The translations under genes and the position numbers were made by a program. Below, piece after piece: positions 45,248 to 56,850 of a stretch of 64,000 nucleotides of DNA. The notes beneath the pieces were generated by a model, which did no database searches, had not been told where the DNA came from, and saw only the letters and a list, made by a program, of their open reading frames with translations. Positions within the stretch are counted from its first letter, which is position 1. The number at the start of each line of letters is the position of its first letter. Source of the DNA: Smallanthus sonchifolius (Eukaryota > Streptophyta > Magnoliopsida > Asterales > Asteraceae); NCBI GenBank assembly GCA_023525975.1, contig CM042042.1, forward strand, positions 45,271,880-45,335,879, written 5' to 3'.

Positions 45248-45675
45248 TCTTACTATTCTAATAAATGAAAATCTCTTCAGGACACGTGTCACTCTCTGGT
45301 TACTCCTCATTTTTATTTTCCCGCCTCTCTCTCCTATTAAATATCAGATTTTCTATTTCTCTCTCATATTAAATAATAATTTTTATATTAATAAATCTAA
45401 TTATGAATACTTATTATTTAATTATAAATAGTTATTATATTATCAATCAAATGAACTTAATATGAACTAACATTTATCAATTAAAATATTTTTTAAAAGC
45501 ATATTTTGAAAAATGTGTTTGTTAACAAATTGCATTATATTTTATTCAACCGATGTATTATACTGGTTTATTCAACCCGTGTATTACACGTCTTTTTAAA
45601 AATATAAATTTTTTATTACTAAATATATAACATTTTGTTTATTTAACCCGTATAATACACGAGATTTTAACCTAG
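45248..45675 (+). mobile_element. short non-autonomous Helitron
   Basis: Starts TCTTACTATTCTAATAAATG after A, has GGACACGTGTCAC and TCCCGCCTCTCTC near the start, a hairpin CCCGTATAATACACGAG (45646-45662), and ends CCTAG followed by T. 428 bp, no helicase. Confidence 0.8.
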
Positions 45676-46139
45676 TTCCCTAATAAGTTTAAGCTTAATG
45701 ACAACTTTACCTTTCTCAAATATACTATTATTTAAGCCCTCTTTTAATTTTATTAGGTCATAAAATCAATAAATCGACGAATTCATCTCGAAATACCCTA
45801 CGACAGTAACTATCCTCCAATCATCCTCCAATCATCCCACGACAGCTTTGCCAAATTCATCTAGTTTCATCCAATTCGATACACATGTGAGTAATGTTTC
45901 AATAGCCTAGAGTAGCAATTCTAAAAAAATGGAAACTGAGTAAAAGAAAATTCACAATTCTGATTAAGTTTTTGAGAACAATCAATGAGGCAATCACCAT
46001 TTTCGGTTAACATGTCATTAGTTTTGATTAAATGTGTCTAAAAGTAACATAGCATTTTTTTTTAGTTTGATTCATTGTTTGAGAATAATAACTGAGGCCA
46101 TCAACATTTTTTGATGTTCGTAATTATTAATTTGTTGTT
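45676..46139. other. intergenic, nothing recognised
   Basis: AT-rich sequence with no ORF, inverted ends or array. The Helitron described next may begin in here. Confidence 0.35.
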
Positions 46140-46568
46140 TTGGATGTTCATAAAACCAACAGCAATAACCAATTTTGTATATTTATTATTATCCTTGTTA
46201 TTGAAAAACAAACTAAAAGGAATAGTAAACATTTTTTTAATATTTTTTTAACTTTTGTTTTGACCCTCGTACTTTGTATAATATACGTTTTTAACCCGTT
46301 TCATTTCCCTTTGTATTTTTTTCACCCTCATACTTTGTATAGTATACGTTTTTAACCCGTTTCATTTACTTTGTATAATATACGTTTTTAACCAGTTTCA
46401 TTTTCTAAATGGTATTGGTATTATCGAAGAATCGTGTACGTTTCGACGCGTCGCCATAACGCGGGGTGGTTCGAGTTAATATACATTTCGACGCCGCCGC
46501 AACACGGGGTGGTTAGAGTTGCTGTATGTTTGGATGCCGCCGCAACGCGAGGCGAGTAAATCCCCTGA
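46140..46568 (+). mobile_element. Helitron of the GC-hairpin family, 3' end
   Basis: Three tandem blocks with CTTTGTATAATATACG and TTTTTAACCCGTTTCATTT (46255-46405) are followed by three GC-rich units of about 44 bp (TTTCGACGCCGCCGCAAC type, 46438-46560). The end CTGA is followed by T, which fits the CTRR rule. The same end occurs at 62957 with CTAG. The left limit is arbitrary; the 5' end was not found. Confidence 0.6.
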
Positions 46569-46865
46569 TTTATAATTGAAACTGATGTCGGTAAAACCAA
46601 CTGTAGGGCTGCTTTTAACAAGTGCAGACTAATTTCACATTGGATGTTCATACTTTTTATTTTATTATTTTAATATACATTCAATATTCATTATTTGATT
46701 CATCATTGAGTATCCCTTGTTTGATTTATCTTTGTATTTGATTGTCTTAATAGACGGGGCTGAAATTGAAAATTTATCAAGGTATAAGTAGAAAGTTTTG
46801 ATGAAAATCATAATAAAAAATGTTGTAAAATCAATATAAAAAATTGAATTTGTTGTATTAAATCA

Positions 46866-47283
46866 CTAGCTTAAAACCTGTGTACTACACAGGGTGAAAA
46901 AATATCAATATATAAAATTCTTGAATCCTTATATATGTATCTTATACGTGAAAAATGTATTACATATATTAACAATAGAAAACAAAATAAAAAACATGTA
47001 AAATTAAAAAATACATAAAATACTATTCAATATAATTTGACTTTATTTACTATTTAATTGAAAACATAAGCTAGCAAATTACATTTCAAAGTTTCTTTTA
47101 ATATAAGATAATTTAAAATAAATGTGTTTTATTAGTGTAATTAATAGTTTGTTTAAAAATATATTATTATTGAAATATGAAAGTGTATTTATTATAAGAG
47201 AGAGGCGGGAAAAATTTTATAATATGATGAATATGAAGCCGACACGTGGCATTGAGAAACATTTATTTATTATATAGTATAGA
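46866..47283 (-). mobile_element. short non-autonomous Helitron
   Basis: On the minus strand it starts TCTATACTATATAATAAATA (47283), has GCCACGTGTCGGC, a hairpin CCCTGTGTAGTACACAGG and ends AAGCTAG followed by T. 418 bp, same family as 45248-45675 but opposite orientation. Confidence 0.85.
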
Positions 47284-47961
47284 TTGTAAAAATAAAAATA
47301 TAAGAACTAAAAATTACATAAAAAGGGAAAATGGCAAAAAAAAGTGAAAAACGTAATATGACAGTAAAATCAAAATATATTATAAATTTTATTTATTGAA
47401 ATATATTAAAATAAATAGATATGATATTTTAAGTATTAAAGAGGGATATATTTTATATTTAAAGAAATTTAAGGATAAAATGGTCAGGTTATGAATTATT
47501 TTTAATAAAATATATTAAAATAGATAAATATGATATTTTAGGTATTTGGGAACGATATATTTGATATTTAATTTTTATTTTAGATATATATAATATTAAA
47601 CAAGTTTCTAGGGATATATATAAAATTATCTCTCTTTTTATGAAATGTTCTTTGAAGTTTGGCTACAAAGTTTTTTTTCTCTCAACATTAATTAAACTTA
47701 CAATATGGGGAATGTTTTTAACCACTCTCATCATACGTGCCGACATTAATTTTAATCGAAGTACAAACATACAAATTATCAAAACTACTTCACGATTTTG
47801 TTTTTTTATATAAAGTGACGTTATTTATCTTTCTCATATACCGTTGTCACATTCTTATTTTTATCCACTTCTCAACATAAATTTTATTCTAAACCGAGTG
47901 TTATAGAATTCCCATAGCATCAACACCGCCCCGCTACGATGCGCGGGTTTACGTCTACTAG
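47284..47961 (+). mobile_element. Helitron 3' end of the GC-hairpin family
   Basis: Ends with hairpin-like CCCGCTACGATGCGCGGGTT and then ACGTCTACTAG followed by T at 47961. AT-rich upstream; 5' end not located, so the start coordinate is only the limit of the neighbouring element. Confidence 0.5.
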
Positions 47962-48099
47962 TTAAAACCTCTATTCTACGACTACAACTTTTGTAATGTC
48001 AACAAACATTCCACATCACTTTCTTAATAAATATCTCGAATAGTACACAGTCACGTATTATAGAACTCTAAAATAGTAATCTTCAAAAAAGAGAGATGA

Positions 48100-51000
48100 C
48101 TAGAGTTTATGTAAAATCAAATGCGTGCCAAACTGGGGTTGTAGGGTGAGAATCTGAGTAGGAGCGTGGACATAGGATGGTGAATAATCAAAAGAGAACC
48201 TTTGTAAGATCATTGCGAGGGCAATTTTAGCCTCTAGTAATGCAAAGTTTTGCCCAATGCAGATTCTAGGTCCCCATCCAAAGGGAAAGTAAATGACTTG
48301 GTTTTTGGTTGCTTTAGAGATTCCTTCAGAAAATCTATCAGGGTTAAATTTCTTGGCATCGCTACCCCAAAGTTGTTCATCGTAGTGAATTAGCATGATC
48401 GGAAATCCTATCTGTACTCCGGATGGTAGCGAAAATCCTCCGAGTGTGATATGCTTGTCAACCTTGCGGGCTATTCCAACAACAGGAGGATATAGCCTTA
48501 GTACTTCATAGAAGATCATATTCACCTTTGTGGAAAGAAATAAAAGGTTATTAGGAGATGTACGACTAGCATAATTCATGAATTAACCAACTTTACATAT
48601 AAGCACTTACAACTTTTAGGTGACTTAGCCTATCCACATCCATATCTTTGTCCCCAAGAACATTCAAAACCTCTTCTCTAGCACGTGACTGCCATTCTTG
48701 ATGTTTACTCAATAAAACCATTGTCCATACAAGCAAGCTAGCTGTTGTCTCTTGTCCAGCAAAGTAAAAAAGTTTACACTCTTCAATAACTTCATTTATG
48801 GTCATTCCGTGAGTCTTGTTTTGATGTTGTTCAACCTCTTTGATATTAGATTCAAGCATTATTCCTAACAAATCATGATAGTTACCTTCACCAGCCTTCA
48901 TTGCCTTGAGCCTATTGTCAATGATACTTCTTATCGACCGATTTACTTCTCTATCTATTGCTTTCATCATCCTGTTCCTCTTTGTTGGAAGAAACCTATG
49001 ACAAAGTCATAATCCAAACAATTAGCCTTATCTAGTTTTATTTTTTATTAATGCACAATCCTTTCTTATTAGCAAAAACATATATACCACATTTTAAGAT
49101 AATAAACTAACATGATTACGAGAATACGCAACTTACCTTGAGCCAGGGATGTAAAGTGACTGCAGTGCCTCCATTCCAAGTATACTTTGTTTTCTTATAA
49201 GTTCAAATATCCGGATTCCTTCTTCATAACTACTTCCAAATGCGGTTCTTGATATCACGTCACTTGTTAAAGCTTGTAGATGAGGCCAAACATCCAACTC
49301 GCATGATCCGTTTGACGAAATTGATTTCTCCCACTTCCCAAGCATTTCACTGCAACTCAAATGAAAAGCTGGTACCATATTCTTGGTACAGATATGGTAT
49401 TATTAGTAAAACGCCAACTTAAACTTGGTTATTGTATTGAAACATAGTTATTGGAGAATTGTTTTGCTTTTCTAGTACACTTAAAGAAATGCTTTTGGAT
49501 TCTAGTTTATATTTGAGTTCAAAATGATTTCTAGTTTATATTTGAGTTCAAAACAGTTTTTAGGTAATCCGCTCCTTGAGGTATCGGATCCAAGGTGTAC
49601 CTAATGATAAACAAAGTGAGCGGTTCATGTCAAATCGTACTCTTGAATTCCTTATCACAAGGAGCGAATTATCTTGAATCTGCTATATCAATAAACATAT
49701 TACCTAAAAACCATTTTGAATTCAAATTTAACTAATTAGAAACATAAATCAGTTTCTTAAATCCATAAGGAAAAAATTTCGTTGTTAGAGTATTAATTTT
49801 AACAACATTGATATGAAAATGAACTATAGGTATCAAATTACCTTTAGCTTCTCCACATGGAAAGCCGGGTTAATTAATTTTCTATGCTTCGCCCATTGAT
49901 CCCCTTCGTAGGTCACTAATCCTGACGCTACAAACTTAATTAATGGATTGATTTTCGTCTTTTGGAAGTCATATATCTTTGTTAATGCATCTTTGATGAG
50001 CAATGGGTCCATAGTAATCACTCTTGGGTTCCAACCCATCCACATGATGTGATTTCTTCCTGAAAATCAAATTTCCATGTCACTCAAATCAAAAAAGTTA
50101 CGAGGGTTTATATTTTAGAACTCATAACAATAGATAAGGAAAACAATTATTTACATGTTTTATTAATAAGATATCAAATAACTAGGTTCGTTCTCAACTT
50201 TTTAAAAATATATTTATATAGCACAGTTAGATTTAAAAAATATACTATATTGTGTTATTATATAAAAAAAACATAAATCAAACGAAGTATTAAAATGATC
50301 GGTTATAAATTAGAGTAACCTAATCGTTTATAAAATGATCGTTTATAAAAAAAACATAAGTTAGATTTAAAATAGTTTCTTTTTTTCCCTCAAAATAGGT
50401 TTTATTTGAAGATTCATAAAAAATGTTACTAGAGACTCAATTTATACTATATAATAAATAAAGGTTTTTGTATGCCAGTGTCGCCACCATATTCAATCTT
50501 ATCATTTTTTTCCCGCATATCTCTTTTATTAAATGCACCCATATCTTTTAATAAATTACTTATTATACTAATAAAACACATTTATTTTAAATTATCCTTT
50601 ATTATAAAAAATACTTTGAAATCTAATTATCTAATTTTTATTTTCAATCAAATAGTAAATGAAAGTCAAATTACATTAAATAGTAATTGACGTATTTCCG
50701 AACCCCAATTATATATTATTTTTTATATATTTTGAATTTTGTTTTATATTCTTAGTATACAGTAATACATTCTTACACCTATAAAATACATAAACAAAAT
50801 TTGAGAAAAATTATGTATTGATATTTTTCACTCGTATGTATTACACGGGGTCTAAGCTAGTAACCTAATTAAAAGAAATTAAGATAAAAATCTATACTCT
50901 ATAATAAATAAAGGTTTGATGAAACAAGTTTTCCCGCCTCTCTCTTCTATTTATTGCACAAGTTTTCTTTAATTATTTTTTGTTTTCCGTCTCTAACTCC

Positions 51001-53918
51001 TATTAAATAATAATGATTTATATAATTGTTTTTATAAACGTTTTTTAATTAAAAAAATGTTTTTTTATAAAACATTTTTAGAAATTAAATATTTATTTCA
51101 TTCTTTTTACAAAACATTTTTAAAAATAACTGTATGACGTTTCTAAAATTTGTATTAAAAAACTATGTAATATGTCATAAATATGTAAATATTTATTATT
51201 AAGTATATATAACAGTGTATTTATTTAACTCGTGTGATACACGGGGTTTCTAACCCAGTTATTTAATAAATTAGAGTTATCCAATAAGAATAGGGGAGAG
51301 AGAAACAATCAAGGTTTCAAAAACACTATTTTGATAAATATTTTTACATCAACACTAATTTGATAAACAAGTTTTCTAACAACACCTTTTTAGTTAAAAA
51401 CTCATCTAATTTTAAAGTCCTCAGAAGAAGTCTGACACCTATGTTATCAATATATGTAAGGCGGGGAGGTAAAACTAAGAAGTGAGATTTCGCTAAGAAA
51501 TCTAAGAAATGTCAAAAACCTTAAAAAACAATATCAAACTAACTCCGATTGAGTTCATTCCAGCGGCATTGGAACCGTCTTGTCGAACTCTACTATCTTA
51601 GCTTTTAGGGTTTGGATCTTAGAGTTGAATTTTATGGTTTAGCCTTAGGGTTTAGCTTTTAGGATTTATATTTTAGGGTTTAGGTTTTTTTTTGGGAGTG
51701 GGGTGGGAGTTTAGGTTTTTAGGGGTGGGTGGGGGTGGTTTTAGGTTTTTAGGGGGGTGGGGAGGGGGTTTAGATTTTTTGGGGGGGGGGGGGGGTGGGG
51801 GTGGTGGTTTTAGGATTTTTGGGGTGGGGTTGGAGTAGGCTTTTAGGGGTGCGGGTGGAGGGTGTTTAGGTTTTGGGTCCGGGTTAGGATTCGATGAGAC
51901 GGTTCCAACGTCACTGGAATGGGCTCAATCGAAATTCGTTTGACCCACTTCTTAGCATTTCTTACCGAAAAACAACTTATTTGGAACCTTCCCTATGTAA
52001 AGCTGTAACAAAAATATATATCATGGTGCTTGTCTTCCCTATTGTAATATATTTTCGTACTTACAAAAAGAATAATATCATGCATTTTCTAGTAACTATG
52101 TCGACTAAATTTAACAAAATTAATTGGGTTTCTAACCCAAATTCGAATCTTAATTAACCAATTGGCTCGAATGGAATTCAAACCCATGTTCAACGATATT
52201 TTTTTTATATAAATACATCATAAAGGGCATTTTTTTGTTATAAACAAGAGAGTTTGTCACCTTAATTTGTTAGAGGCGACCTTTTGGCCTCTATTCTCAT
52301 GCACTAGCGTGAAAAATGGGCAAGTACAACTCTCTAAGAGATCGCCCCTATTTATGACCACCTCTCTAAAATCAAGAGAAAATCGTCCGTGTGAACGACA
52401 ATCTCTCAGTGTGAGGCGATTTGGTCGCCATTCATGTACGGCGATTGAGGCTAAAAGGTCTACCATGGACATGGCCCCTTGTGAAACACGGATAAGATTT
52501 TGCCCTTTGTGATGAAATTTGGGTTGTTCATGGTTCGGTTTTCACGGATTTTGGGTCAAACTGCAAGCCAAACCGTTAGCAACTGTTATTTATTGTCGAG
52601 AACCGAAACCAAACCGTTAAAATATAAAACCTAACCAAACTGAATCGTTACTAACGGTTTAGTTCCGATTTGATTTCACAGTTTGAGCTTTATTGTGTCA
52701 ACAATAAGAAACGTTCACAATTTTTTCGAAAAACAAGAGCAAAATTCAAGAAAAGCTTATAGTTTTAGTACCCCCAATAGAAGCATAATATCTAAAGGAT
52801 TTTCGAAAAACATGAGCAAAATTCAAGAAAAGCTTATAGTTTTAGTACCCCCAATAGAAGCATAATATCTAAAGGAGAAAACTAATTCTAAAATTAATGA
52901 TTTAGTTTTTCACTTCTCCTTTTTCCATTGGTATTAGACATCTTGGGAAGCTAATCATATTTATTTTATTCCCTTTTTTTTACTTAACAAAACGAAGAAA
53001 AAAATAAAAAACATTCACGGAGAAAGATAAAGAAAAAAACATAGATAATTGAATTTGTTATGATAATAAACGAATCCAAGATTCCATGATTATATTTTAA
53101 AACATGCAATTCTAAACAAATATTGTTTAGATTTTATGGGAAACAGGTTGTTTACAATTTTAATTCAATTAAACGTAATTGCACAAAAATAAACAAATAA
53201 TATTACCTAATATCAAATATTAAATATTAAATGTCTAATACACACACACACACCAATGCTGGTCCGGTTCAATTTTCTACGGCCGGTTTTTGCTATAAAC
53301 TGCAAACCAAACCGTTCGCCATGGTTCGACAATTTGTAAACCAACCGACCGAAAGTAAAGAAAAAAAATTGACCATGAAGCCAAGCCAATAACCCGTTTG
53401 GACAGTTTTACGGTTTTCAAAACGAACCGGGAACACCCTAATTTCATCACAAAGGGCAAAATCTTGTCCATGTTTCACAAGGGGTCGCGTCTATGAGAAA
53501 CCTTTTGGCCTCAATCCTCGTACATGAATGACTACCTCTCTAAAATTAATTTACATACGGAGCATGAATAGATCGCGGAAGACTCATCATATCTTTATGA
53601 TTCCTTTAATCTATTACTTAAAAAACAGTAGAACTTACCATGTTTTTGCATAGAGTGATGGAGGAAAGCCACAACGTGTGATAGAACTTCATCTCCATCA
53701 TCGATATTGATATGCTTAGATTTTGATTGTTGAAACATCATAGACATTTCTTTCATGTCCCCAAACAACAACTTGTATTTGTTTCCATTGAAACCTTGAT
53801 TCTTCAGAATTTTCTCCAGCTTCTTTGGTCTCAACCACACCATGTTTACCACTTTCCATGCGCATAGTACAACTACTATAGCACATGAGATAGCTAACGT
53901 GTTTGCTACTGCATCCAT
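48100..53918 (-). CDS. cytochrome P450, CYP72A-type, gene 2 (five exons, intact)
   Basis: Exons on the minus strand: 53918-53639, 50059-49842, 49381-49137, 48995-48611, 48525-48100. All introns are GT-AG. The join gives 517 residues plus stop with the same phases as gene 1. Seen: N-terminal anchor, AGQETT at 327-332, YEVLR (ExxR), the usual FNPDRF, and PFGWGPRICIG with Cys465. Relative to gene 1 it lacks four residues of a Lys-Ser repeat in exon 1 and two residues late in exon 4. The start is MDAVANT, with no in-frame upstream ATG; a TATA-type box (GTCTATATAAAC) lies about 35-45 bp upstream. Intron 1 is 3.6 kb and full of transposons. Role as for gene 1: ER monooxygenase, substrate not predictable. 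High similarity suggests recent tandem duplication. Confidence 0.92.
49501..49728. repeat. MITE-like inverted repeat in intron 2 of gene 2
   Basis: Arm TTTGAGTTCAAAACAG plus TTTTTAGGTAAT (about 49541-49567) is complementary to ATTACCTAAAAACC plus ATTTTGAATTCAAA (49699-49726). Inner arms CGCTCCTTG/CAAGGAGCG continue the pairing. The outer block TCTAGTTTATATTTGAGTTC is repeated directly just to the left. Absent from gene 1 intron 2. Confidence 0.75.
50441..50860 (+). mobile_element. short non-autonomous Helitron in intron 1 of gene 2
   Basis: Starts TTTATACTATATAATAAATA (second base changed), has CCAGTGTCGCCACC near the start, the hairpin remnant CGTATGTATTACACGGG, and ends TAAGCTAG followed by T. 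420 bp; orientation opposite to the gene. Confidence 0.8.
50891..51258 (+). mobile_element. second short Helitron in intron 1 of gene 2
   Basis: Starts TCTATACTCTATAATAAATA, lacks the CACGTGTC block, has the hairpin CGTGTGATACACGGGG and ends CCCAG followed by T (one base off CTAG). 368 bp. Confidence 0.7.
51462..51993. mobile_element. Mutator-like non-autonomous element with G-rich, TTTAGGG-like core
   Basis: Near-repeats TATGTAAGG (51453-51461) and TATGTAAAG (51994-52002) give a 9-bp target duplication, the Mutator-like size. Long imperfect terminal inverted repeats of about 100 bp (inner parts GAGTTCATTCCAGC and ACTGGAATGGGCTC) flank a core of TTTTAGGGTTTGG- and GGGGTGGGGGTGG-type runs, strongly G-rich on the plus strand, including a run of about 15 G. 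No transposase. Confidence 0.78.
52421..53545. repeat. long inverted repeat in intron 1 of gene 2
   Basis: Left arm about 52421-52519 and right arm about 53440-53545 are reverse complements over roughly 100 bp (GCCATTCATGTACGGCGATT/AGGATTGAGGCCAAAAGGTT region, CCCCTTGTGAAACA, TTGCCCTTTGTGATGAAATT). Immediately inside, TGGGTTGTTCATGGTTCGGT (left) pairs loosely with AGGGTGTTCCCGGTTCGTTT (right, minus strand), resembling hAT ends. AT-rich core with a 77-bp tandem duplication. Confidence 0.75.
52723..52876. repeat. 77-bp tandem duplication
   Basis: Two head-to-tail copies (52723-52799, 52800-52876), each starting TTTTCGAAAAACA and containing AAGCTTATAGTTTTAGTACC. They differ at one or two bases, so the duplication looks recent. 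Confidence 0.92.
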
Positions 53919-53950
53919 TGTGTTTTAATTTCTTCCGTCTTGCAAGACAT

Positions 53951-53966
53951 GTGTTTATATAGACAT
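53951..53966 (-). promoter_or_regulatory. TATA box of CYP72A gene 2
   Basis: Minus strand ATGTCTATATAAACAC. It lies about 35-45 bp before the ATG, the same close spacing as in gene 1. Implies a very short leader. Confidence 0.6.
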
Positions 53967-55135
53967 ACTGGGGTGGGAGGTATCTGTAAACATCAGAAAA
54001 GGTAAATACTAACATCACAAAGAAAATATTCATAGATTTTAAAACATATTTCAATAGATGTTTTACTTAATTTATTTGCACCTTAATTAAACAATAAAAG
54101 TACTTACTAAATATCCCACCAATGATAAAGTTATTAGTAGGGTCTAGTGATGATGGGATGTATGCAAGTTATACCTCGATCTTAAATGACAGAGAGACTG
54201 TTTCTAGAAAAACCAAATATAGATGATGTATGTGTGATATATAGTCAAGACAAAATGTAGTTTGTTTTTTTTCTTTTTATTTTTTGTTTTTGTCTTCTAA
54301 TTCCTTTGGATCTCTTTGATGTAAGTTATTAGATGAAACACTACTATCTTATGAAAAAACAAAAGAATACAGCAACTAATTTGATAGGGAAGTTTGTTTT
54401 TTTTTCTCACGGTTCATACTCATATGCTTGCAAACATTATAGTTAGAAATATAAGAAATTGTTCTTGATGTTGTTTACAATTGTTTGGTGGTGTGAACCT
54501 CTTTACCTACAATTGTTTGGTGTGAATACACTGGTTCCTCATTTAGTCATCCACTACTTCAACTCGTTTGGCTACAATTGTTTGGTGTGAACCTTCTTTA
54601 CATTCGATCTTGACAAAAAGGCTTAAAGGATAGAACCTTCTTTAGCTACGATAAGTGGCGGATCCAAAATTTATTTTGAGGGGGTTTACTATCAGCGGCG
54701 GAACCAAAACTTTTTAATAGGGTGTTTGCTTTTAAATTCACTCACGTATATAACTTACTTTTCTTTCATCAATTAATTTATTAGCTTGTAATTACAGCCT
54801 TTGACGTTCGCATGTCTTGAAACTTTTGTAAAGTTACATCACAAATGAATTTATAAAAAAACTATCATCATTTTGTTAAGTAAATCAATCTTTAACACTT
54901 GGTTGGAAGGAAAAAGTTGGGATATAAATAATTTTACTCTTCTCGACACCAATTCAATTCTATTACTTACGATTCTCATATTGAGAACACTTCTAGCAAA
55001 ATGTACAAGTATTTACTTCACAATTATTTTTGTCCTTTTCTAGTGCTACATCTAAAAATGAAATGGACACGTGTGTGTTGATTGCTTTCATTTCATCAAT
55101 TTCTATTTGTTTCTATAATTTAATATCTAGTTTTT
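53967..55135. other. upstream region of gene 2 with short repeats and transposon ends
   Basis: CAATTGTTTGGTG(G)TGTGAA occurs three times (54480-54500, 54512-54530, 54573-54591), with ACCTTCTTTA/ACCTCTTTA words. Two adjacent GGCGGATCCAAAATTT / GGCGGAACCAAAACTT motifs (54657, 54695) look like hAT termini. No ORF. Confidence 0.45.
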
Positions 55136-55143
55136 AGTTTTCA

Positions 55144-55619
55144 ATAAGGGTGTAAACGAGCCAAGCCATTCGAGAGCTACTCGAGATCGGTTTTTAAAAA
55201 CTCGAAACGAGCCGAGCTTAAACGAGCTCGAGCCTAAAAATAAGCTTGTTTAATAAACGAGCCCGAACCCGAGCTTCACTTATCGAGCTCAAGCCAGCTC
55301 GCGAGCCTTAACGAGCCTTTTATTTATATAATGTTTTAATATATTTAATATATATTTATAAAATAATAATAATAATTAGTATATATAAAGATAAGATAAA
55401 TTTAATTAAATAATATGTAGTATGTTATATATAAAAACTATAATAAAATTTAAATAAAAATAATTACAAATATATATAAATTAATTAATATATAATAAAC
55501 GAGCCGATCTCGAGCTTATAAAACTACCAACGAGCCGAGCCCGAGCTCGAGCTCACAGTAAGTTAAACGAGCCGAGCTCGAGCCTACTCAAGCTCGGGCT
55601 CGGCTCGGCTCGTTTACAC
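55144..55619. mobile_element. hAT-type MITE with GAGCTCG-rich ends
   Basis: 476 bp flanked by AGTTTTCA on both sides (55136-55143, 55620-55627), an 8-bp duplication. Ends are GGGTGTAAACGAGCC (left) and GTGTAAACGAGCC (right, minus strand); the left end carries a few extra bases. Both ends are filled with alternating GAGCTCG, GAGCCGAG and CGAGCCC words that can pair with each other; the core is AT-rich. Confidence 0.85.
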
Positions 55620-55942
55620 AGTTTTCACCTTTAAAAATACCTTTGACACTTGAAATAACTTTTCTCTATTATACGTTTTCTTAATTTAAAAGTATATACC
55701 TGCTAAATTGATTAAATATACGAGATTATGTACCATAACAAACAAACTAAGTTTTACTAATCTTCGATCAAATTACTTAGACTTATTTTAAACTATTAAA
55801 CCACTTGAATTTTAATATTATTTATTTAATTTTTATATTTTAAGTAACTTTTTATTAAAAAATAAAATTAATATGTAAAAGTGTTATAAATTAATGTTTT
55901 TATTGTTTAAGTAAATCAATTTAAATTAGGCATTAATAATAA

Positions 55943-56850
55943 CTAGTGGTATTTTCCCCCCCGCTTCGCAGCGGGAGTTTTTTTTTCCCGCGCTTCGCAG
56001 CGGGAGTTTTTTTTTCCCGCATACTGCAGACCGTCAAAAACAGTAGAAATGCATACCGATACTCGTTCCAATAATACCAAAACCAGCAATGATGTTATTT
56101 TTGGCTCGTTTGGTCGTTTTTTCCCACGTAATGCAGATCGTCAAAAATCGTAGAAGCGCATACCGATGCTCGTTCTGATAATATCAAAACCAGCAATGAT
56201 GTTATATTTGGCTCGTCGAAAGCATGAAAGTCAATATCGGTTGGTCGTTTTTAGCATAAAATTCAATACCGGTTGGTCGTTTTTTCTCGCGTAATGCAGA
56301 TCGTCAAAAACCGAAGTCAATACCATTTGGTCGTTTTTAGCATAAAAGTCAATACCGTTTAGTCGTTTTTTCCCGCGTAATGCAGATCATCAAAAACCAA
56401 AGAAGCGCATACCGATACTTGTTCCGTTAATACCAAAACCAGCAATGATGTTATTTTTGGCTCGTCGAAAGCATAAAAGTCAATACCAATGTCAATATCA
56501 ATACCGGCTCCGATAATACCAATACCGGCAACGATGTTATTCGTTCATAACCTAGCGTCCGCTATAGCCTACGATACAAAATAAAAACTCTCTGTTTAAT
56601 GTTATTCGCTCATAACCTGGCGTCCGGTATAGCCTACGATACAAAATAAAAACTCTCCGTTTAAAAAAAAATCCAATACCAATAATGGATTCGATAATAC
56701 CAATACCGACACACAAAAAAACTAAAGACAACCGCAAACGAAAGTTAATACAGAAAAACGAAATTGTTAAAAAATGAAACGGGTTAAAAACGTAAATTAT
56801 ACAAAATATGAGAATGAAACAAAAAATTGGACAAAAATTAAAAATATTAA
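55943..56850 (-). mobile_element. Helitron of the GC-hairpin family with expanded 3' end
   Basis: On the minus strand it ends with hairpin CCCGCTGCGAAGCGGG, which occurs twice in a row (55962-55977 and 55989-56004), then ACCACTAG followed by T. Upstream (56030-56500) are direct repeats of ATACCGATACTCGTTC / AATGATGTTATTTTTGGCTC / GGTCGTTTTTTCCCGCGTAA blocks. Then comes a 65-bp tandem duplication and the ACGGGTTAAAAACGTAA block shared with 46255-46405. Right limit approximate. Confidence 0.6.
56534..56663. repeat. 65-bp tandem duplication
   Basis: Two copies (56534-56598, 56599-56663) starting ATGTTATTCG and containing AGCCTACGATACAAAATAAA; about five differences. Confidence 0.92.

Noticed and set aside
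51900..52160. 87-residue ORF at 51894-52157
   Set aside because: Starts inside the Mutator-like terminal repeat and has no domain. It lies in intron 1 of the P450 on the other strand.
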